A stretch of DNA of 64,000 bases from a virus: positions 85,292 to 149,291 of IMG/VR virus record IMGVR_UViG_3300045919_000302; one strand, 5' to 3'. This document shows, in pieces, positions 15,149 to 22,500 of this stretch. The stretch's first letter is position 1, and the number at the start of each line of letters is the position of its first letter. Both the position numbers and the translations under genes were made by a program. Below the pieces are notes generated by a model. That model was not told the DNA's origin and did no database searches. It saw only the letters and a list, made by a program, of their open reading frames with translations.

Positions 15149-16410
15149 CCCCAGTCCTCATCCTCGTCACGCTGACTGACGCGGCGGGGTCCGCTCGGGG
15201 CGATGCCCACTTCCGAGAAGTCCATCCGCGTGAAGTCCCAGCGAACCTTGAGCGCGTTCTTTGAATTCTCGCCTTCGCGAACCTTGAGAGGATAGATGCT
15301 CATCTGACCCGACTCGACGTCCTCATCGAGCTGGACCAGACCGAAGACGTTCGTGGCGTTCCATCCGAGCACGTCGGACATGGCCAGATCCTCCAGGCCC
15401 ATGTCGCCCTTCTTCTTTTTGGTGGAGTCGCGGTTCAGCTGGGTCGTCCCGATGATGCTCTTACTATAAACCATCGAATAGGTCTTGAGGTCGTCAGCGA
15501 CCAAGGCCATGTTTTCCATGCGGTCGCGAGTCTTCTGGCGGGCTTTCACACGGTAGCAGGCATCCACGATCACGAGCTTGGCCTTGGTGCGTTCGATCGC
15601 CCGCTCAATATCGATCGTGGAAAAGCCCTTCTCTGCGTCCATGATCTCGATGTCCACGGCCGGGTTGTACTGGTCCAACTCCTGGAGAAACCGTTGTTCC
15701 TCCATCGTGCTCAGCTTGCCCTTGCGGAAACCCCCGTAGTTGGCCTGAAACTCCATTGCGAAGAATCGCCCGGCCAGATCTTCCTTCGACATTTCTCCGG
15801 AGATGAACAGGACAGACTCACCTTCCTGTCTTGCTTTCTTGGCCATCGCCACAGCACAAAAGGTCTTCCCGATCCCGGTGCGGGCGGAGACGAAGCTCAC
15901 ATCCTTGGGCCACCAGCCCATCGTCCAGGCGTCCATCTGAGGCCATGGGGTCCGGATCCCCATCTTGCCGGCCTTGGCGTCAAGGTAGCGTTGCTTGACG
16001 ATCTCCTTGACTGCTCGAACTTCGACGACTGAGCCGCCGCCCTGAGATCTCTCCTGGGCTTTTACGAACTCCCGCAGCTCCGCGTAGGCCGCGAGCGAGT
16101 CGTCCTTGTTCATCGCGCTCTGAACTTTTACGAAGGTCTCGTTCAGCTCGTTGTAGAGCGTGCGCTTCTTAATCTCCGTGATCCAGAACCCGATGCCCTC
16201 CTGGGGCTCGGGGATGCTAACCTCAAATTTTGCCTCAACCAACTCGCGGGAGGGAATGGTCCGATGTTCGCTGAAGTACTCCTCCAGGAACTTCCAGATC
16301 GCGATCTCGCCTTCACTGGAAAAGTCGGCGACGGTAACGCCCTTCTCCGCCGCGAGCAGGAAGGCTTTCTCTTTGATGACTGAACCGACAAGCCCGAGAT
16401 CGAGGTTCAC
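15145..16410 (-). CDS. DnaB-like replicative helicase
   Basis: A 421-residue hexameric replicative helicase. It has a DnaB N-terminal-like helical domain (residues 1-110), then a RecA-fold core: Walker A ARTGIGKT, VLFISGEMSKEDL, Walker B KLVIVDACY and the GTTQLNRD sensor-like motif. The end is strongly acidic (DEDEDWG), which may be a protein-docking tail. It unwinds DNA ahead of the phage polymerase and binds the primase encoded next. The loader-like gene upstream overlaps it (ATGA). Confidence 0.92.
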   Translation of the reverse strand: MNLDLGLVGSVIKEKAFLLAAEKGVTVADFSSEGEIAIWKFLEEYFSEHRTIPSRELVEAKFEVSIPEPQEGIGFWITEIKKRTLYNELNETFVKVQSAMNKDDSLAAYAELREFVKAQERSQGGGSVVEVRAVKEIVKQRYLDAKAGKMGIRTPWPQMDAWTMGWWPKDVSFVSARTGIGKTFCAVAMAKKARQEGESVLFISGEMSKEDLAGRFFAMEFQANYGGFRKGKLSTMEEQRFLQELDQYNPAVDIEIMDAEKGFSTIDIERAIERTKAKLVIVDACYRVKARQKTRDRMENMALVADDLKTYSMVYSKSIIGTTQLNRDSTKKKKGDMGLEDLAMSDVLGWNATNVFGLVQLDEDVESGQMSIYPLKVREGENSKNALKVRWDFTRMDFSEVGIAPSGPRRVSQRDEDEDWG

Positions 16411-16949
16411 TTTTTCATCTCCACAATCTCTAGGGACTGAGTAATGGCGCTAATCAATCTGGGTGACTTGACTCCGATGGATCGATCCATTTCGTCCAAG
16501 CTCTCGAAGTCCGAGATGACGACCGTTCTCGTATTCGCGTGGTGCCGGGCAATGATCAACCTCTCAGTGGCGCTCAAGAGGATGTAGGGCGGGACCTTGT
16601 AGTTATACCCCGAGAGGACCAGGAACTCCTTGGTCGCCAGGGCGTCGAGATCGTAATCCTTGGGGCTCTCGTCCAGATCGAACGAGGATATGAAGTAAAC
16701 CGTCCGCCGACGCCGAAAGATGCTTCGGAGCATCTTGGCCGCAAGTCTTTCGGCCCAGTCCACGTTGCCGATGAACAGGAGGCCCTTCTCTGGAAGCTGG
16801 GTTCGGCTCAGGTCGAACGATTCGACATAGGCTCTGGCCTTCTCCTTGATCGGATCCGGAACTCCTTCCAGATCGCTCTCCCAGAAGCGCCGTGGAAGAT
16901 TGGCATGACCGAAGTCAAACTCGGTCATGGACTTCTTCTCCTCGGTCAC
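16407..16949 (-). CDS. DnaC/IstB-like helicase-loader homologue without Walker A lysine
   Basis: A 180-residue protein whose layout follows phage DnaC-like loaders: NLPRRFWESDLEGVPDPI at the N-terminus, then GLLFIGNVDWAERLAAKML exactly where loaders have the GxxGTGKT P-loop, and VVISDFESLDE in the place of Walker B. The P-loop lacks the GK(T/S), so it should not bind ATP in the normal way. Its place just before the DnaB-like helicase gene supports a loader role, perhaps as an ATP-independent one or as a partner subunit. Start: GTG 16949 (GTGA overlap, GAGGAG six bases upstream); ATG 16952 is a close alternative. Confidence 0.65.
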   Translation of the reverse strand: MTEEKKSMTEFDFGHANLPRRFWESDLEGVPDPIKEKARAYVESFDLSRTQLPEKGLLFIGNVDWAERLAAKMLRSIFRRRRTVYFISSFDLDESPKDYDLDALATKEFLVLSGYNYKVPPYILLSATERLIIARHHANTRTVVISDFESLDEMDRSIGVKSPRLISAITQSLEIVEMKK

Positions 16950-17335
16950 CATGTGCTCCTCTTGATGCCTTCGAGCTTCTCGGATTTCACTTCTTTGACT
17001 TCAAGACCCGTCTTAAACCAGGGATACCACTTCGCATATCGCCACTCGGCGATCATCTGGTGAAAGTTCGGAATCTCTTTCAGAACACGATCGTCGCGCT
17101 CACGGCCTCGTAACTCGGTCCAATTTTTTGCGGCCCAACTTACGAACTCTCGGGCCTCACCTTCGCCCATGCGCTCAATCATGAGCTTCACGTGCGCCGG
17201 CCACCGCCACGAATCGAAAATCTCGATCGGCTCGATGCCGACCTCCGCGAGCTGGGTTTTAAACCAGTCGAAAAGGTCCTCGGCCTTTCGCTCCCACTTC
17301 TTGCCCAGTTTCCCGGGCCTCCCCATGTTGTCCAT
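16946..17335 (-). CDS. initiator-related small protein, C-terminal paralogue of the gene at 17417
   Basis: A 129-residue basic protein. Its C-terminal ~60 residues resemble the end of the HTH protein encoded just upstream: EIPNFHQMIAEWRYAKW here against EIPTFNQMIVPWRYKCW there, and both end in G-I-K-x-S-x-W. It lacks the winged-helix part. This suggests a duplicated domain, perhaps the one that contacts the loader or helicase. It begins at ATG 17335 (an in-frame ATG at 17326 is possible) and overlaps the loader-like gene. Confidence 0.75.
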   Translation of the reverse strand: MDNMGRPGKLGKKWERKAEDLFDWFKTQLAEVGIEPIEIFDSWRWPAHVKLMIERMGEGEAREFVSWAAKNWTELRGRERDDRVLKEIPNFHQMIAEWRYAKWYPWFKTGLEVKEVKSEKLEGIKRSTW

Positions 17336-17387
17336 TTGCCTTAGTCGTAGCTCGTGACAAAACGTTCAGCAAGAAATTTTCTTTTCC

Positions 17388-17416
17388 TACGCCCGCCAGG
17401 ATCCGGGCCCCCGTAA
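17388..17416. repeat. dispersed 28-base interrupted palindrome, copy B (degenerate)
   Basis: TACGCCCGCCAGGATCCGGGCCCCCGTAA, directly after the TAG of the initiator-like gene. It keeps the TACG...CGTA ends and the GCCAGG/GGGC core of copies A, C and D but with more mismatches. It could fold into a GC-rich hairpin between the two initiator-related genes. Confidence 0.5.
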
Positions 17417-18436
17417 CTAACCCCAAGAGGAAGTTTTAATCCCGGCCATGACGCTGACCTTCGGCCGACGTGAATCGCCCACTCGCGCACGCTTCGGACG
17501 TTTGACTCCGAGCATCCGGGCGCTCCAGCACTTGTAGCGCCACGGTACGATCATCTGGTTGAACGTCGGGATCTCGTAAAGCTTGCGACCGTCAGATCCG
17601 GTAGTCTGGGCCAGGGTCTCCCAGTGGGCCACGCTGTACTCGATCACCCGCTTGGCCATGTCCACACTCTTGAAGTTTCTCAGCATGGCCACGATCTGTG
17701 GAAGCTCCCAGGATCTGAGAGCCTGCTTGTGGTGAAGTCCTCGCGCCTGCATCGCGCTCGTAAAACTTCCCCAGACCTCCTCCGCTGCCGCTTGGCGCTT
17801 CTCGGACCACCGGAACTCGTCCATGGGTCTCTGGAGCTTCTGCCAGCGCAGCTCAGGCGATTCCTCACCTTCAACGACGGCCCGCGTCAGCGGGGTATTT
17901 TCCACAGAGGGGTCCGCAAAGCTTTCTTTGAGCGGAACCAAAACCAACTCTTGGGTATCAGTCTCTCCACGGGGAGTTCCCCCAGGTACCAGACTTTTTC
18001 TCTCCGCGTCAGCGGAGTGTAATATAATATTACTCTCAATCTCTTTTTGTCCTAGAATTTGACACCCACCCGCGTCAAGAAGCTCGCGAAGTGTTTCGTC
18101 CGGAGTTGAGAGTTTTGGCTGATAGCTCATGAGTTTCTTGGTGAACTTATAGACATTCGATGTGCCGCAACGGGCCGCCCAGTCCACATAGCCCTTCTCA
18201 CGAAGCTGCCTTAGCGCCGTACAAACAGTTTGCCGCGTAGCACGAATCTCCCTGGCGATGGTCTTCTGGGAGGGAAAGCAACCAGTCCACCCGGGTAAGT
18301 TTCGGAAGTAGCCATAGAGGGAGCAGAGCACGGCACGTTCCAAGCGGCTCAGATCCGGGCACCGATCGAAGGCAAGAGGTACGACACGCTGAGCACCAGC
18401 CAGGCCGGCGACCACATCAAAATCATTTACAAGCAC
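17417..18436 (-). CDS. winged-helix protein, putative replication initiator
   Basis: A 339-residue protein with an N-terminal HTH_36-type winged helix (residues 28-95: LSRLERAVLCSLYGYF, then FPSQKTIAREIRATRQTV and LREKGYV), an extended linker, and a helical C-terminal domain shared with the next gene. It is the first gene of the cluster initiator - small paralogue - loader - helicase - primase, the standard arrangement for a replication initiator that recruits the loader. The start is GTG 18436. Nested inverted repeats lie immediately upstream (18451-18526) and could be its binding sites. It could also be a transcription regulator. Confidence 0.75.
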   Translation of the reverse strand: MLVNDFDVVAGLAGAQRVVPLAFDRCPDLSRLERAVLCSLYGYFRNLPGWTGCFPSQKTIAREIRATRQTVCTALRQLREKGYVDWAARCGTSNVYKFTKKLMSYQPKLSTPDETLRELLDAGGCQILGQKEIESNIILHSADAERKSLVPGGTPRGETDTQELVLVPLKESFADPSVENTPLTRAVVEGEESPELRWQKLQRPMDEFRWSEKRQAAAEEVWGSFTSAMQARGLHHKQALRSWELPQIVAMLRNFKSVDMAKRVIEYSVAHWETLAQTTGSDGRKLYEIPTFNQMIVPWRYKCWSARMLGVKRPKRARVGDSRRPKVSVMAGIKTSSWG

Positions 18437-18450
18437 AGATCCCCCACAAT

Positions 18451-18526
18451 TTTGTAGTGACCCGTGTAGCAGAAATGTTACTACAGAACTTGCTACGGCT
18501 CTGTAGTTGTTTTTTCTGCTACACGG
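18451..18526. promoter_or_regulatory. nested inverted repeats with five TGTAG/CTACA elements upstream of the initiator-like gene
   Basis: Outer arms CCGTGTAGCAGAAA (18462-18475) and TTTCTGCTACACGG (18513-18526) are exact 14-base inverted repeats. Between them are exact 8-base arms ACTACAGA (18480-18487) and TCTGTAGT (18500-18507). A further TTTGTAGTG lies at 18451-18459. The pentamer TGTAG or its complement appears five times. It starts 15 bases before the GTG of the winged-helix gene. It could be an autoregulatory operator, iteron-like origin, or a structured RNA leader. Confidence 0.65.
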
Positions 18527-18530
18527 AAAA

Positions 18531-18557
18531 GGGGTACCTTCGCGGGTGCCCCTTTTT
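18531..18557 (-). terminator. rho-independent terminator, probably bidirectional
   Basis: GGGGTACC (18531-18538), six-base loop, GGTGCCCC (18545-18552): an 8-base-pair stem with one wobble pair. On the plus strand it is followed by TTTTT; on the minus strand by TTTT (bases 18530-18527). It should stop transcripts of the helicase/metallophosphoesterase operon before the replication operon. Confidence 0.75.
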
Positions 18558-18657
18558 GTTTTACATGGGGCTCAGCATGCAGCGAGAGACTGCGCCTTCG
18601 CAAGCGCAAAAAATTTGATTGAGTCGAGAAGAAAAAATTCTCCGACCTTCTCAGGTC

Positions 18658-18948
18658 TTAACGCTTTTGCTCACAGAGTGGGCACGCGCCCATCTTCACG
18701 TTGAGCGCAGCCAGAATGTATGCGCTCATGTTTTGCAGCTTGGAAAGCTTGCTTGCGACCTTGGGATCAATTCGTACTGCGACGTTCTCCTTGGTCTCTT
18801 CGGACTTCTTCGGCCACGCCTTCTTGCAGACTGGACAGTTGTATTCCAGTGCCTCGACGCTCTCCTGGATGGTGGCCCCCTTTTTTTCGCTCTTATCCAA
18901 GAGACCTGAGATTAATCGAGTGACTCGTGCGCTGATGACTTCTTTCAT
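18658..18948 (-). CDS. small zinc-binding protein with possible ribbon-helix-helix core
   Basis: A 96-residue protein with two CxxC pairs far apart (CPVC at about 38-41, CPLC at about 89-92) and between them VAVRIDPKVASKLSKL followed by MSAYILAAL, which looks like a strand-helix-helix (RHH or similar) unit. The two knuckles may close a single zinc site around that unit. A DNA-binding or regulatory role is possible but not shown. ATG 18948 overlaps the metallophosphoesterase stop (ATGA), with AGAGGTGG upstream. About 100 bases after its stop hold nothing I recognise until the terminator. Confidence 0.7.
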   Translation of the reverse strand: MKEVISARVTRLISGLLDKSEKKGATIQESVEALEYNCPVCKKAWPKKSEETKENVAVRIDPKVASKLSKLQNMSAYILAALNVKMGACPLCEQKR

Positions 18949-19427
18949 TTTCCACCTCTGATGATTTCGATGATTTGCGATTCGTGAACCGGTGCGAAGT
19001 CCCAGACATCCACTCCGACGTTAATCCACTTATCTTTTGTCTTCCACTTCTCGTGGACGTGGCCGTGCAGAATCCAGCCTTCATCCTGAGGTCTAAACTC
19101 CTTGTATCTGACGTCGTAACCCTCAACTTCCACGAACGGCGGCATGTGATGCAAGAGGATAGGAACTCCGTCGATCTCGATCCGGGCTTCGAGCTGCACG
19201 GTCTTGAACACGGACAGATACAACTCCATCGCTTGGGCCATCTTGTTGGGCTTCGTTCGACAAGGATGGACCCAGTCGTGGTTGCCGGCGACCAGATGGA
19301 TCTCGCCATTCAGTCGCGGTCCAACCTCTGTGACCCAGTTCTTCCCGAGCGAGAAGTCGCCCAAGTACCAGACGAAGTCGCCTGGCTTCACCCGAGTGTT
19401 CCAGCGGTCAACCAGAATCGCATTCAT
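18945..19427 (-). CDS. metallophosphoesterase, 5' part cut off by an in-frame amber codon
   Basis: A calcineurin-like phosphoesterase (YfcE-like group) of 160 residues as read from ATG 19427. Visible metal-site motifs: YLGDFSLG, GNHDW, LLHHMP and GHVHEKW. The first motif (DxH) is missing from this reading frame product; it lies upstream in the same frame at 19491-19499, beyond a TAG at 19490-19488. The ATG at 19427 has GAGGAG touching it with no spacer, a poor ribosome site. So either the gene is broken, or the TAG is read through, or the short form is made and inactive. It is co-directional with the SNF2 helicase and the zinc protein. Confidence 0.7.
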   Translation of the reverse strand: MNAILVDRWNTRVKPGDFVWYLGDFSLGKNWVTEVGPRLNGEIHLVAGNHDWVHPCRTKPNKMAQAMELYLSVFKTVQLEARIEIDGVPILLHHMPPFVEVEGYDVRYKEFRPQDEGWILHGHVHEKWKTKDKWINVGVDVWDFAPVHESQIIEIIRGGK

Positions 19428-19523
19428 CTCCTCTTTATCCAGAAATGGGCGATTGCAATACTTGATGACATTTTCGTGACCGAAAAGCTAATGATGGTCA
19501 GACGTGTAAAATCTGTTAACCAT
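19428..19523 (-). other. upstream part of the metallophosphoesterase frame with amber codon at 19488-19490
   Basis: From ATG 19523 the frame reads MVNRFYTSDHH, then TAG, then LFGHENVIKYCNRPF and on into the downstream frame without a further stop. SDHH...FGHENVIKYCNRPF is the conserved beginning of this enzyme family, so the six bases TAGCTT look like an insertion or a recent mutation inside the metal-binding motif. The ATG overlaps the helicase stop by eight bases and has GGCGAGG upstream. The rest of the gene shows no decay. Confidence 0.75.
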
Positions 19524-22500
19524 CGAGCACCTCGCCTTCTACATGTCCGACATGCTTTTTGAGTTGGTCGTTGGTTTTCTCGGTTCCCCAGTCCTTCTGG
19601 AGATCATCAAGGCCGATGCCCTTCTCCATCCACGCCTGCTCTTCGGCGGTGAGCTTCTTGCCTTCAAGCACCTTACGGGCCAACTCAGCCTTCTTTTTAA
19701 GGATCCCGATGACTTTGGAGTCCCAACGATTGCCAGCAGCCTTGATCCAGTAGACGTTCACCATGTTCTTCTGACCGATACGGTGTGCTCGTGCAGTGGC
19801 CTGGGCTTCATCGGCAGTATTCCACGGCAGGTCGTTGAAGATCACCTTGTCCGCCCGGGTCAGGGTTGCTCCGACCGCGAGGGATTGACGGGTGGTGCAG
19901 AACACCCGCTTGTCGGTTCCTTCGCGCTGGAACTCGGCCTTGGCCGCTTCGCGGACTTCGTCAGAAAGCTGGCCGTGATGGAGCAGGGAAAGGTCGCCCA
20001 TGGCTTCGTGGATCTGTTTGGCAACTTCGACCGAGTCCGAGAATACGAGCATGCTTGAGTCGGAGGATTCGAGCATCTCCTTGATGAACTCGATCGTCGC
20101 TCCGGCCTTGTCGATGGCGATGTCGCTCTTCATCCGGGCGATGTCTTCGAAGTCGATCTTGCCGTCTTCCGGGATGTCGCGGCAGCCTTCGACTTCGAGT
20201 TCGATGATCGAAGTGAGCTTCTCCGGGAGATCCTTCAGGACTTGGGCCTTGGAGGCGGTCTTGTAGAACTCCTGGATCTTGTGCCAGGTGCCGCCGATGG
20301 TCGCCATCTTGAGCGCGGTCTTGGACTCGAAGAAGCCGGGGCGGATCAGCTCCACCTGGGTGAAGAGTTCGTCCTTCTTGTTCTTGATCGCGGTGCCCGA
20401 GAGGAGGATCTTGTGGGCGAAGAGTGAGGAGACCGAGTGGACGGATTTGGTGATCTTGGCCTTCGGGTTCTTGATCGAGTGACTATTGTGAACCAGTGCT
20501 CCGTTTACAGAGAACGAAGGGTGGCCAGACACTTTGAGATCGTAGTAAAAACCCTGCTCGTTTCCTGGGTAACCTCCAGATTCGTGAACCGTAACACCGT
20601 CCACCCTAATTCCTTTAACTTCAGATCTTTTTTCTTGTCCTGCTCTCTCCGAGACAAGTGCGACAAGCCGTCCACTTCTACGCACAGCCGGTCCGAGACC
20701 AGCGCAAGATCCACTTTGTAGTTCGTTGGATATCCCGGAAATCTCCCACCCAAAGACACCGCGTGATTCCATTTCCACGAACGACCGAGGCGTGACAACA
20801 ACAATCTCTCCGGTTTCGTCGGCCCGTGGCCGTTCCCGCCCCGAACTGTTGGCTTCCATCCTATTCGTTTCAGAGTCGCCGAGACTTTGGATCGCGTGGC
20901 TGCTGAATGCATGGGATTCTTCAGTCTCATGCGAATAGCCGAATCCGGCCTCGCCTTCCCGGTTAGCGAGTTGCTTATTTTTAAAGCTGTCTTCTTCGTG
21001 TAAACCTTTGCTCGAATAGCAGGTTGCCTCATTCTCCATTTCGCAGAGCAGGAGGTTCCGCAAAAACGCTGCTTTCTGTACTGGTTTGGCAGGAAACTCT
21101 TCGCGCAATAACTGCACGGCTTCTTCTTGGCTGACAAGGGTGTCTCCTTCTTTTAGGTTTTCAGCAAACACCCACCCACGACTTGTAAGGAAAGGATGAT
21201 GCGATGAACATGTGACCGTTTGTCCACCGTATCTTAATTCAGTGCGGCTGTCCAATATCTGCGTCCTCTTGGTTCCGAGAACAGTAGATGTACCGGCAGC
21301 CGAATAGACCTCATCACCGACTTTTATTTGATCAATCCGCACCGGCCCACTTGGGGTATCAATAAGGGTCTCAGGTCCAAAGCACTCGTCGATCACCATC
21401 ACGTCGAAACCGGCGGCCTGGATCGCGGGGAGGAACTTCTCGAAGCTCGCGAAGTTGACGCTGGCGATTTGAACCTGGGAGAGATCCGGCATCCCGTTCT
21501 TCTTGAGCGACTTCGGGGTCAGCTCAATGCAGCGGGTGAAGTAGCCCGGGAAGAACTTCTTGGCTTCCTGGATCCAGGTCCGGCGAACCACCTTGGGGCA
21601 GACCACCAGGATCCGCTTGTTGTTCATCGCGGCGTAGCAGAGGGAGATGAGGGTCTTACCGAGGCCCATCTCAGCGCCGATCAGGGCGTTGCCGTTGGCG
21701 ACATTCAGGAAGCGGACGAAGTCGTTCTGGAAGGGGAACGGGACGATCTCGGGATTGATCATCGCCATCAGCTCCGGGATCGGGGCTTCGGCGGCGGCCT
21801 TCTTCATGTCGCGCTCGACCTGGGCTTCTTCGATACCCTGGAAGAAAAACTTCCAGCTCGGGAGCAACTCGCGGGCCTTGGTGATCGCTTCGAGGGCGAG
21901 ATCGAGGTTGTTGGTCAGACGGGCCCAGTCGGAGACCCGGCACTCGACGATCCCGGAGAGCTGGCTCGTTTTGTTTGAGAAGAGGCCATTCAGAACGGTG
22001 GAGAACGAGAACCGGAACTCGAACATGTCGCCCACCTTGCGGCAGATGAAGGCGTTGTTGATCCGCTTCTGGTCGAGGAGGGAGAGAGCCTTCTCCAGAG
22101 TGAGTTCGGCCTCCGGGGTCTTCTCAAACACCGGCACCGGGTTCACGGTGAAGCCCAGGGCCTCTAACTCGGCCTTGTAGCCGGCGAAGTCGAATGAGTC
22201 GATGTTCCTGCCCGGAACGTAGTTACGATCGAGGCCCCGGTCCCACCAAAGGCCGAACTTCTGGTTGACCCGGATGTACCGACGGCGCACCAGGGTGGGG
22301 ATCGAGCCTTCGTGAGACATGAGAAGGGCCGCACCCCAGCGGGCGTCAAGCACCTGGAGGACTGGGGTGATCGTCGGGAGCTTGATCTCAACCTTGACTT
22401 CAACCCGGAAGCTCTGGGGGTAGTTCTGCTCGACCGCTTCGCGGCCTTCTTCGCCGAACTGGCCGAGCTGGGTCTTGAGGTACTTCTTGAGGACGTGGGC

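Noticed and set aside
19488-19490. Genome-wide recoding of TAG (amber) as a sense codon
   Set aside because: Several genes end in TAG directly before a well-placed next gene, for example at 1598, 17417, 25674, 31517, 42680 and 44581.
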